Below, one piece after another: positions 1-6,139 of a DNA stretch of 6,139 nt. This DNA is from Flavobacteriales bacterium (GTDB lineage: Bacteria; Bacteroidota; Bacteroidia; Flavobacteriales; Parvicellaceae). The notes beneath the pieces were generated by a model. That model was not told the origin of the DNA. It ran no database searches and saw nothing but the letters and a program-made list of their open reading frames with translations. Position 1 is the first letter of the stretch. Each line of letters begins with the position of its first letter. The stretch lies in NCBI GenBank assembly GCA_014239715.1, contig JAAZYJ010000088.1, positions 1 through 6,139 on the forward strand, in the 5' to 3' direction. The translations under genes and the position numbers were made by a program.

Positions 1-222
1 ATCATATTGATTTCCCTTAGCATTACCATAATTGTCTGATACGACATCCCTTTCGACGGTTCTTGTCCCCTCTATTCCTGTTTCATCATCAATATAAGTT
101 TCTGAAACACTTTCAGTAACGACATTTTTAGCCGCACACTTGTTGTATTGTGCTAAAACTCCTGCAGGAACCAATAATCCCACTCCAATTAGCAAGGCGA
201 ATAATTTACTTCTAGATTTCAT
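1..222 (-). CDS. Exported protein of unknown function, 5' part only (runs off left edge)
   Basis: The minus strand is open from an ATG at 220-222 to the left edge of the window, giving 74 codons and no stop. The product starts MKSRSKLFALLIGVGLLVP and continues to AGVLA-Q. This is a classical Sec signal peptide: a basic start, a hydrophobic core at about residues 7-18, and an Ala-x-Ala-like cleavage site near residues 23-25. The visible mature part (residues 26-74) is polar and rich in Thr, Ser, Val, Asp and Glu. It contains one cysteine (residue 29) and no recognisable domain. Cleavage does not leave Cys at +1, so it is not an evident lipoprotein. The gene is transcribed away from the vWA/T9SS gene, so the two share a leader and may be co-regulated. 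The signal peptide and uninterrupted frame make a real gene likely. I do not recognise the family, and the function cannot be judged without the rest. Confidence 0.72.
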   Translation of the reverse strand, partial: MKSRSKLFALLIGVGLLVPAGVLAQYNKCAAKNVVTESVSETYIDDETGIEGTRTVERDVVSDNYGNAKGNQYD

Positions 223-264
223 AATTGCATGTTTTAATTTGCCATACAGTACATACACCTTTCA

Positions 265-350
265 ATTTGGTTCAAAATGCCTAATTGGTGCTTATCTCAC
301 AATCAAATTCCGACGATTTAGGCTGAAAAGAATGTTGGATTGAACCAAAT
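265..350. promoter_or_regulatory. 11-bp inverted repeat in the leader between two divergent genes
   Basis: The arms ATTTGGTTCAA (265-275) and TTGAACCAAAT (340-350) are perfect reverse complements separated by 64 bp. The left arm lies 43 bp upstream of the start of the minus-strand exported protein. The right arm ends 43 bp upstream of the chosen ATG of the vWA gene, so the repeat is placed symmetrically between the two starts. A regulator that binds both arms, or two separate sites in opposite orientation, is an inference. I found no clear Bacteroidota promoter (TTTG and TAnnTTTG elements at proper spacing) in this leader. A chance match of this size in AT-rich DNA cannot be excluded. Confidence 0.3.
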
Positions 351-393
351 GATTCGTGGCTTGTATTTAGCACTATACAAAAAGAATCAAGTC

Positions 394-2289
394 ATGAAAA
401 CACTGTTCCTATCTTTCCTTTTTTTAGGATTATCCACTTCTATTACATTCTCTCAGTCACTAAGCGGAAGCACCAGGCTCAGGTCAACAAAAGCCTCAAG
501 TGAATCATTAAATACAATCGAGTCGAAAGAAGATTCGAGAGCCATGAAATATGGAAATGTTGAAGCTTACGATAAAGACAACAAACTCGTGGGGTCTGTG
601 TTGACCGATGAGTTTGGAAATTATGAATTGAACTTCAAAGATACGGGGACATACAACATCAAAATTATGTATGCCGGATATGAAACCATAGAGGAATCTG
701 TAACCGTTGATGGGGATGACGAGAGTGATTTTTCGCTGGATCGTGATCAACTTAAAAAGGAGCGGGAGCTGTCCGAAAAAGTTTATTCCATGGAAGCCGG
801 ATTTGTTGACGGGAGTGTCTATTTAAGCGGGAACAATGCTCAGATCAGCACGGGCAAATACGGCAAAGGACTTACTGCAGGAGAGATCAACGACTTTGGT
901 AAATGGGACCTATGGAATGATTACCTAAGCAGTGATTTGCTATCATATCAGAAAAGCTGGAAGCTCAACCCGCAAAGAAGATATATGGTACAGCTGTTAA
1001 ACAATGAAAGAAGTGCATTGGTTGGTGCTACAGTTAAATTAATGGGCGAATCAAATAACATTATTTGGCAGGCGATTACAGATAATACGGGCAAAGCTGA
1101 ACTGTGGGGCACTGTTGACGGTAAGCAGCAATCGGTTGATAAAATTGTAGTTGATTATCAGGGAAACACCAAACAGATCAGAAACCCTAAGCCCTTCAAA
1201 AAAGGGATCAACACAATTAAAATGGATCAGGATTGCGGTGCTTCCAATTTGGTTGAGATTGCCTTTGTGGTAGATGCGACCGGAAGCATGAGTGACGAGA
1301 TCAATTTTATCAAACGTGATCTGAACAAAGTAATGTACAACGCGCAGAATTTATACAGCGATGTAAGCATTAGATATGGAAGTGTTTTTTACCGGGACAG
1401 CAGCGAAGAATATGTCACAAAACACAAAGACTTTACGAACGTCCTGTCTGAAGCTCTTGTTTACATCGATGACCAATTTGCCAAGGGCGGGGGAGACATG
1501 CCGGAGGCCGTGGATATAGGGTTGGACGTTGCCATCAACCAATTAAGCTGGAGTGAAAATACAAGAAGTAAATTATTGTTTCTCATTCTTGATGCACCGG
1601 CACACAATTATGATCATAATATCAAAAGACTACAGCGGCTTTCATCAGAGGCAGCCAAAAAGGGGATCAAAATAATCCCTGTATCAGGAAGTGGAATCAA
1701 TAAATCCGGTGAATATCTGATGAGGGCCCTGTCATTATGTACCAATGGAACGTACGTGTTTCTGACGGATCACAGCGGAGTTGGCTCATCTCATATTGAA
1801 CCTACTATTGATGAATATGAGATCGAACTTCTCACCGAGAGATTGAGTGGGATCATTAAAACAAACATTTATTACCCGGAATGTGATGAAGAAGGGCCCG
1901 AGGTCGAGGTTAATTATCCTGACAGCATTGTAGCTTTTACTCTGGAAGGTGGTCAGATCTACCCCATGCATTCGGATCCGGACACCACGTTGGAAAGCCA
2001 TTCAGACTCTCTTAGAAACGACCCAGTCTGGTCCGGGGAAAATGAATTAAAACGAATAGAATGGAACTACTATCCGAATCCAACAAGAGACTATGTTACT
2101 GTAGAAAGCTCTGAGGAAATTGAATTCATATACTTGACGGATTTATCAGGAAAGATCTTACAAAAAGTTGATTTTAATGAGGGCAATAAGATAACACTCT
2201 ACCTGGGCGATTATCCGGTGGGCGTCTACCTGCTTCGCTACCCGATAGGAAAGCAATGGGTTACAGGAAAAGTTGTTTTGTTAAGGTGA
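394..2289 (+). CDS. Secreted von Willebrand factor type A domain protein with T9SS C-terminal sorting domain
   Basis: This is a 631-residue exported protein. I chose the ATG at 394 because it is directly followed by a Sec signal peptide (MKTLFLSFLFLGLSTSITFS, residues 1-20) and preceded by an A-rich stretch. The frame is also open from a TTG at 340, which would put 18 unlikely residues before the signal. Residues about 52-118 look like a carboxypeptidase-regulatory-like beta sandwich (TDEFGNYELNF, AGYETIEESV). Residues about 195-277 look like a second such module (LVGATVKL, TDNTGKAELWG). The vWA domain spans about 285-490. Its metal site has D294-x-T296-x-S298 (VVDATGSMS), D368 in GGGDMPEAV, and D400 in LFLILDAP, so metal binding is probably intact. 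Residues about 553-631 form a T9SS sorting domain (YYPNPTRDYV, LTDLSGKIL, GVYLLRY). By family knowledge, the protein crosses the outer membrane through T9SS and may be attached to the surface or released. The vWA domain suggests protein binding or adhesion; the partner is unknown. The gene ends convergently with the membrane-protein genes. Confidence 0.93.
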   Translation: MKTLFLSFLFLGLSTSITFSQSLSGSTRLRSTKASSESLNTIESKEDSRAMKYGNVEAYDKDNKLVGSVLTDEFGNYELNFKDTGTYNIKIMYAGYETIEESVTVDGDDESDFSLDRDQLKKERELSEKVYSMEAGFVDGSVYLSGNNAQISTGKYGKGLTAGEINDFGKWDLWNDYLSSDLLSYQKSWKLNPQRRYMVQLLNNERSALVGATVKLMGESNNIIWQAITDNTGKAELWGTVDGKQQSVDKIVVDYQGNTKQIRNPKPFKKGINTIKMDQDCGASNLVEIAFVVDATGSMSDEINFIKRDLNKVMYNAQNLYSDVSIRYGSVFYRDSSEEYVTKHKDFTNVLSEALVYIDDQFAKGGGDMPEAVDIGLDVAINQLSWSENTRSKLLFLILDAPAHNYDHNIKRLQRLSSEAAKKGIKIIPVSGSGINKSGEYLMRALSLCTNGTYVFLTDHSGVGSSHIEPTIDEYEIELLTERLSGIIKTNIYYPECDEEGPEVEVNYPDSIVAFTLEGGQIYPMHSDPDTTLESHSDSLRNDPVWSGENELKRIEWNYYPNPTRDYVTVESSEEIEFIYLTDLSGKILQKVDFNEGNKITLYLGDYPVGVYLLRYPIGKQWVTGKVVLLR

Positions 2290-2474
2290 CTTACCCTCAG
2301 GGACATAATTTAGACCTTTGTCCGTATCACTAAATGTAACCTCTTGAGGCTTGATCGGTGTTCGAAACCAATTCGCAAATTGCATTGAATCCCTATAGAA
2401 CTAAGCTTAAGTACAGTAGAAAGAAACGCTCTTTTTCTTGGATCCATCCATGTGGCATACATTACTCAGACAGG
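2290..2474. other. Convergent intergenic region with two very short minus-strand reading frames
   Basis: These 185 bp separate the stop of the vWA gene from the stop of the HTTM-like gene. No well-formed terminator (GC-rich stem plus T-run) is visible. On the minus strand, an ATG at 2458 opens a 21-residue frame ending at 2393 (MPHGWIQEKERFFLLYLSLV plus L). An ATG at 2385 opens a 34-residue frame (MQFANWFRTPIKPQEV and onward) that ends with TAA at 2281, inside the last codons of the vWA gene. Neither has a good ribosome binding site. Both peptides have protein-like composition, so they may be decayed pieces of a former gene, but chance frames of this length are common. I do not call them genes. 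Confidence 0.3.
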
Positions 2475-3359
2475 TCACCTGAATGCCTTGTCCATTATGA
2501 TCATTGCCATTATTAATACCATTACTGTTAAGTATGCGTAGTGCAGCAGCTTTCTTTCTTTCGGTAGATGCGGCCACGCCAGCAAGAAAATGACACAAAC
2601 GAAACCTTCGGGTCTTGCCAGAAATATAAGGGTGCAAAATAGCAGTACCAGCCACAAGAACGCTTTAGACCTCATCAGGAAGACAGCAAGAGTTCCAACC
2701 AAAAATTCCAGGATCACAACTCCGCACGAAAGATATTTAAAGAACGCCTCTGAACCGGTGATGTGATAGCCTAAGCTTGAAACTCTGCCCAGGTTGGGAT
2801 CAGACCTCATAAGCTCATTCAGTATCTCTTGATTATTGTGAAAGCTTTCGTTAAAGAAGGTGATCTTGTTTAACAGGAACGGAGTAAAATGTCCCGAATG
2901 ATATGCGTAGCTCAAATATGAGCCATCCATAAATTGAGGAGAAAAGAGCTTCTGAAGGCCTGCCAAGCAAAACGTTAACACGAATAAAATAAGTGTATGG
3001 GTCTTTATTCTGCTATCTGAAGCAGCTGGGTTCTTGGAAGAGCTCAATAAGACCACTACAATGAAATAGATCAACAAATAGTCATGATTCGCTGGCAATG
3101 TCCATTCTTCAATCACATTAAGAAGGAGTAACAACATGGTAGAAACCCAAAACACTCTATTTTTCGAAAGATCGAATTCAACGAGCAGGGATGCTATACC
3201 AACACCTAAAAGTGGAAAGCTGATCAGGTGGTAAGAGAAATCACTTTTAGTCAGAGAAACGACGACAAAAACAAACAGCAGAGTACAGGTTTGCTTATAG
3301 CTGGATTGCTCCAGAAAAGCACTCAATTTGGATTTGACAGCGCTAATAATCACCTTCAA
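2475..3359 (-). CDS. Multi-pass membrane protein, HTTM / vitamin K-dependent carboxylase-like
   Basis: The product is about 294 residues and strongly hydrophobic, with roughly seven to nine membrane segments. The clearest lie at about residues 42-62, 68-86, 93-107, 120-138, 207-228, 232-248 and 271-290. The segment AGLQKLFSPQFMDGSYLSY (133-151), followed by a long extramembrane loop (about 152-205), resembles HTTM and DoxX-like membrane proteins, where a helix is followed by a K/L-x-x-S/P-x-F/W-x-DG motif. I assign it to that group by pattern only; catalytic ability is unproven. No ATG occurs near the N-terminus. The first possible start is TTG at 3357-3359, with GTG at 3351-3353 as an alternative, and an in-frame TAA lies just upstream. 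The start overlaps the end of the upstream gene by 17 bp, which points to translational coupling. A GAAGG sequence lies at the overlap, but its spacing to either start is poor. The gene ends with TGA, convergent to the vWA gene. Confidence 0.82.
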   Translation of the reverse strand: MKVIISAVKSKLSAFLEQSSYKQTCTLLFVFVVVSLTKSDFSYHLISFPLLGVGIASLLVEFDLSKNRVFWVSTMLLLLLNVIEEWTLPANHDYLLIYFIVVVLLSSSKNPAASDSRIKTHTLILFVLTFCLAGLQKLFSPQFMDGSYLSYAYHSGHFTPFLLNKITFFNESFHNNQEILNELMRSDPNLGRVSSLGYHITGSEAFFKYLSCGVVILEFLVGTLAVFLMRSKAFLWLVLLFCTLIFLARPEGFVCVIFLLAWPHLPKERKLLHYAYLTVMVLIMAMIIMDKAFR

Positions 3360-3735
3360 GAAGTTTTATTCGTTTCAATTCTTTGGTTTGAATGTCATAC
3401 GCCAATTCCCACAACTGCATATGTACAGTGTCTACGTTTTTATCGATTCTTAATTCATTTGCCAAATTGGTAAGCACTTTTTGTGTGGGATATACCTTAA
3501 CCTTCTTCAAGTGCATTCCATATTTATAGTTTTCAACTCCACTACCCAGATCATAATACCCCGTATCAGATTCGACCCACAATTGTCGACTGATGAAACA
3601 ATGAATTTCAGAGTACATTCCAAAGCCCCAACCTTTCCAATTAGATAGGTTGAAGTATTTTGAACAATAGAGCTGATGCCCCGCAATGGCAATAAGAACC
3701 GTCGGAACTAACAACTTAGCAAGTATTGATTTCAC
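3343..3735 (-). CDS. Small membrane-anchored protein with WGFGMYS motif, partner of the HTTM-like protein
   Basis: The product is 130 residues. An N-terminal hydrophobic segment at about residues 5-19 (LAKLLVPTVLIAIAG) is followed by H20-QLYC and then the motif WKGWGFGMYS (33-42). The rest (43-130) is a soluble alpha/beta-like region with many Lys, Tyr and Val residues. The start is GTG at 3733-3735; an in-frame TAG lies 14 codons further upstream and no ATG lies between. The anchor probably holds the C-terminal part outside the cytoplasmic membrane. Short proteins with a W-x-FGMYS or FGMFS motif next to HTTM-like membrane proteins are, from memory, a recurring pair. The 17-bp overlap with the downstream gene supports joint expression and probably one complex. 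Its biochemical role is unknown. An uncleaved signal anchor is more likely than a cleaved signal peptide, because no good cleavage site follows the hydrophobic core. Confidence 0.8.
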   Translation of the reverse strand: MKSILAKLLVPTVLIAIAGHQLYCSKYFNLSNWKGWGFGMYSEIHCFISRQLWVESDTGYYDLGSGVENYKYGMHLKKVKVYPTQKVLTNLANELRIDKNVDTVHMQLWELAYDIQTKELKRIKLLEGDY

Positions 3736-3831
3736 CGTTCTAAGATCGTTACATTTTTTAATAGGAGCCTTATACTAACGAACATTCATCTTGACCTAAA
3801 GCTATACCTAGCTCCTTGAATGGAGTCTGCT

Positions 3832-4248
3832 CTACTTCCACACTGCGAAAATAAGCCCCTGCAGAGCTAAAAAAGCCAGCTGATATCCGGCGTCAATTAG
3901 CCACAGCTTGATTGACTTTCTTTGATACAAGTAGTTGATGCCCATAGATGTTGCTACAAAAAGTAGTCCGACGAACAGACCGTGTTGAAGTCCATCCAAC
4001 CAATCTAGATTCTGTTGACCATGACCCTGGATCAGTACTGCCATGCCAAATGCCATTACAGCGGTGAGAAAAAAGCAGGTTCCAAAGATCTTGGCCATAT
4101 TGGCATCTTTCAATTCCTCTTCAGAGAGGCCGGTTTCTTTTTGCCACAACTTGCCAAAAAGCACAGGGCTGTACCATAGGGCACCAAGCCCAAAGCTGGC
4201 TATTGTTGCTGTCAGCAATGCGAGTAAGTTAATGTTTGACAGGTCCAT
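3832..4248 (-). CDS. DUF1761 family integral membrane protein
   Basis: The product is 138 residues from the ATG at 4246-4248. The frame is open further upstream to 4344, but those 32 extra residues are unlike the family and contain no membrane-protein features, so I use the later ATG, which also matches the usual family length of about 130-140 residues. The N-terminal signature is GALWYSPVLFGKLWQKETG (22-40), followed by a Glu-rich cytoplasmic-type loop (LSEEELKDANMAKIF). Four hydrophobic segments lie at about 4-22, 54-74, 87-105 and 115-135. The late segment GLQHGLFVGLLFVATSMGINYLY is also typical of DUF1761. The function of this family is unknown. The gene lies 96 bp upstream of the WGFGMYS/HTTM-like pair on the same strand, so a shared transcript is possible but not shown. 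It is divergent from the FG-GAP/ASPIC lipoprotein gene. Confidence 0.86.
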   Translation of the reverse strand: MDLSNINLLALLTATIASFGLGALWYSPVLFGKLWQKETGLSEEELKDANMAKIFGTCFFLTAVMAFGMAVLIQGHGQQNLDWLDGLQHGLFVGLLFVATSMGINYLYQRKSIKLWLIDAGYQLAFLALQGLIFAVWK

Positions 4249-4320
4249 TATACATGTTTTAGCTTCAACAACTGAAGGTAAAAGAAAATCTGAAACAAAA
4301 CAATTGTACAAAATCGCGCT

Positions 4321-4370
4321 CAATTTAATATCTTGAACATACACTAGCTAAGGCAATTTATTTAAATTGG
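4321..4370. promoter_or_regulatory. Repeated CAATTTA heptamers and palindrome upstream of the ASPIC lipoprotein gene
   Basis: CAATTTA occurs at 4321-4327 and again at 4354-4360, which is 33 bp or about three helical turns later. The second copy pairs with its exact reverse complement TAAATTG at 4363-4369, giving a 16-bp palindrome with a 2-bp spacer. It lies 31 bp before the lipoprotein start at 4401 and within the 152-bp leader shared with the divergent DUF1761 gene. The sequence TAAATTGG at 4363-4370 differs at one fixed position from the Bacteroidota -7 element TAnnTTTG, so the palindrome could overlap a promoter. However, I see no -33 element at the right distance. AT-rich palindromes arise easily by chance. 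Confidence 0.25.
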
Positions 4371-4400
4371 GTTAGCACGAACCGTTTAAACACCAGCGCC

Positions 4401-6139
4401 ATGAAAAAGTACAAGGTTCTTTCCACTCTTCTTATTGCTTTCCTATTGCTTGTATTCAACTGTAGCTCAAACCCTATAGAAAGTACTTCAGCTGCATTGG
4501 ATCTGAACACAAATGACCCCGGTGGGAGCTCAGGGAAAGTATTCGAACTGCTTTCCGCTTCTACTACCGGAGTGGAATTTAACAATGAACTTGTTGAGAC
4601 CGAGGAGATCAACTTTTACCGATATGAATACTTGTATAATGGTGGCGGAGTTGGAATAGGAGACATCAATAATGACGGCCTTTCGGACCTCTATTTTACG
4701 GGGACAGTTGCCAACGACAAGCTTTACCTCAATAAGGGGGATATGAAGTTCGAGGACATTACGCTTTCTGCGGGCATACAGCAGGATAATGGACTTAAAA
4801 CCGGAGTATCTATGGTTGACATCAATTCGGATGGCCATTTGGACATCTATGTTAGCCGATCCGGGTGGTTCGAAACCCCCGTTAAAAGAGCCAATTTGCT
4901 TTACATCAATCAAGGAGATAACACCTTTATAGAAAGTGCTCAAGCCTACGGGCTCGCTGAAACAGGCAATACCGTGCAGGCCGGATTTTTTGATTATGAT
5001 AAAGATGGCGACCTTGATTGCTATATGGCCAACCACCCCTTATTTCAGGTTTCTAATAAAGACCGTGAAATTGCCCGGCAAAATCCACCAAACAGGTTTC
5101 GGGACAAGCTGTATAGAAACAACGGGAACAATACGTTCAGCGAAGTTTCCAAGGCCGCAGGAATCAACAACTATGGTCATGGATTGGGCCTTGCGATCAG
5201 CGATTACAACATGGATGGGTGGCCTGATGTGTATGTTGCCAATGACTTCAAATCTCACGACTTTTATTACATCAACAATGGCGACGGGACCTTTACAGAA
5301 AAGGCCAAAGATCTCATCGCTCATGTTTCTTATTTCGCGATGGGTAGCGATGCGGCAGACATTAATAATGACGGATTGCTCGATCTTTTTGTCGTTGAAA
5401 TGCTGGCCGAGGATAACAAACGCCAGAAGACCAATATGGCCAGCATGAACCCTGACCTTTTTTGGGATAACGTCAATCGGGGTTACCACTATCAGTTCAT
5501 GCGCAACACCCTGCAGCTGAACAATGGGCAAGGCAGCTTTTCAGACATAGCATACCTAAGCGGGCTGGCAAATACGGACTGGAGCTGGGCACCTTTGTTT
5601 GCTGACTTTGATAATGACGGGAAAAAAGACCTGGCCATTACCAACGGATATTTACGTGACACCCAGGACAAAGACTACGTTAAAAAGGCTAAAAAAATGG
5701 GAGGTGATAAAGGCCTTCGAACTTTTTCCGAGCTGGCCCCGATGATGAAATCCACGCCCATAAGAAACTATGTTTATAAGAACGAAGGCGACTTCAGCTT
5801 TTCCAACAGATCTACGGAATGGGGCTTTGATTTCTCGGGATTTTCCAATGGTATGGCCTATGGGGACCTGGACAACGATGGGGACCTTGATCTTGTCGTT
5901 AACAACTTCAATGACCCCGCTTCCATTTACAAGAATACCATCAGCGACCGTAAGGTAGGGCATTACTTACAAGTGGAGCTTGAAGGTCCTGCAGGGAATA
6001 GAAACGGGCTGGGTGCTAAGCTCAGCCTTACGACCAACAACGGCCTGCAATTTCAGGAATTCTGGGCAGTTCGTGGGTTCGAATCTTCTTGTGACCAGAA
6101 GGTCCATTTCGGGATCGCCGAAGGAGATCAAATACTGGA
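4401..6139 (+). CDS. FG-GAP/VCBS repeat lipoprotein with ASPIC/UnbV domain, 5' part (runs off right edge)
   Basis: The frame is open from ATG 4401 to the right edge, 579 codons without a stop. Residues 1-21 form a lipoprotein signal (MKKYKVLSTLL, lipobox LVFNC), with lipidation expected at C21. The body is a repeat-built beta-propeller-like region. Seven calcium-type loops of the form D-x-D/N-x-D-G begin at D88, D140, D198, D268, D320, D402 and D489; examples are DINNDGLSD and DYDKDGDLD. From G532 on, GNRNGLGAKLSL and GFESSCDQKVHFGI match the ASPIC/UnbV domain. Full-length relatives in Bacteroidota are, from memory, about 1,100 residues, so roughly half is present. Such proteins are outer-membrane-associated, often lie near SusC/SusD transport genes, and are linked to binding or handling of glycans or other polymers; the substrate here is not predictable. 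The residues after C21 (SSNPIES) lack the strongly acidic patch seen in some surface-export signals. The gene is divergent from DUF1761, and no partner gene is visible downstream. Confidence 0.95.
   Translation, partial: MKKYKVLSTLLIAFLLLVFNCSSNPIESTSAALDLNTNDPGGSSGKVFELLSASTTGVEFNNELVETEEINFYRYEYLYNGGGVGIGDINNDGLSDLYFTGTVANDKLYLNKGDMKFEDITLSAGIQQDNGLKTGVSMVDINSDGHLDIYVSRSGWFETPVKRANLLYINQGDNTFIESAQAYGLAETGNTVQAGFFDYDKDGDLDCYMANHPLFQVSNKDREIARQNPPNRFRDKLYRNNGNNTFSEVSKAAGINNYGHGLGLAISDYNMDGWPDVYVANDFKSHDFYYINNGDGTFTEKAKDLIAHVSYFAMGSDAADINNDGLLDLFVVEMLAEDNKRQKTNMASMNPDLFWDNVNRGYHYQFMRNTLQLNNGQGSFSDIAYLSGLANTDWSWAPLFADFDNDGKKDLAITNGYLRDTQDKDYVKKAKKMGGDKGLRTFSELAPMMKSTPIRNYVYKNEGDFSFSNRSTEWGFDFSGFSNGMAYGDLDNDGDLDLVVNNFNDPASIYKNTISDRKVGHYLQVELEGPAGNRNGLGAKLSLTTNNGLQFQEFWAVRGFESSCDQKVHFGIAEGDQIL

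Noticed and set aside
140..343. Plus-strand frame of 67 residues at the left end
   Set aside because: It lies opposite the signal-peptide gene at 1-222 and across the leader. The product has no domain or signal and the start has no binding site.
2421..2439. Hairpin AAGAAA / TTTCTT with T-rich 3' side as a terminator
   Set aside because: The six-pair stem is nearly all A-T and the T-run lies inside the stem and loop rather than after it. It is also over 130 bp beyond the vWA stop.
2407..2655. Minus-strand frame of 82 residues
   Set aside because: It overlaps the end of the HTTM-like gene in another frame and has a composition typical of a shadow frame.
3800..3824. Short hairpins AGCTA/TAGCT and CTCC/GGAG after the DUF1761 stop
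   Set aside because: Stems of four to five pairs that partly overlap, with no T-run on the minus strand, do not support a terminator call.
4249..4344. Upstream extension of the DUF1761 gene by 32 residues
   Set aside because: The extension has no family similarity and would place a polar stretch before the first membrane helix. The ATG at 4248 gives the normal family length.
4662..5375. Near-identical DNA at the DINNDG loops (4662 and 5358) as a DNA repeat
   Set aside because: The match covers only the loop codons and is explained by the repeated calcium-binding motif in the protein.
4530..5531. Long frames of 163-170 residues on both strands
   Set aside because: They are shadows of the FG-GAP/ASPIC gene, whose repeated Asp/Asn codons keep other frames open. 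The true frame carries the lipobox and all seven DxDxDG loops.

Overview
The window looks like chromosomal DNA from a member of the Bacteroidota, most likely a flavobacterium-like marine or environmental lineage. The evidence is a C-terminal type IX secretion (T9SS) sorting domain on the large von Willebrand A protein, a lipoprotein of the FG-GAP/ASPIC-UnbV class that is common in this phylum, A-rich leaders without strong Shine-Dalgarno sites, and moderate GC. No rRNA, tRNA, CRISPR array, insertion sequence or phage gene was seen.

Left part (1-2289): two divergent genes for exported proteins share a leader of about 170 bp. The minus-strand gene runs off the left edge; only its signal peptide and about 50 further residues are visible. 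The plus-strand gene encodes a 631-residue protein with a signal peptide, carboxypeptidase-regulatory-like beta modules, a vWA domain with an apparently intact metal site, and a T9SS tail. An 11-bp perfect inverted repeat lies in the shared leader.

Middle part (2290-4248): three minus-strand genes. In transcription order they are a DUF1761-like four-helix membrane protein, a small membrane-anchored protein with a WGFGMYS motif, and a multi-helix membrane protein that resembles the HTTM (vitamin K-dependent carboxylase-like) group. The last two overlap by 17 bp, both appear to use non-ATG starts, and they probably work as a pair. The 185 bp between the last of these and the convergent vWA gene contains two very short minus-strand reading frames that may be gene remnants.

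Right part (4249-6139): a 152-bp divergent intergenic region with repeated CAATTTA heptamers leads into a large lipoprotein gene that runs off the right edge. It has seven calcium-type DxDxDG loops and the start of an ASPIC/UnbV domain.

Most genes encode envelope, secreted or membrane proteins, but the window does not show one pathway linking them. I do not see a convincing new defence or mobile system. The points most worth a second look are the vWA cargo protein with its flanking cysteines, the overlapping HTTM-like pair, and the possible remnants at 2281-2458.
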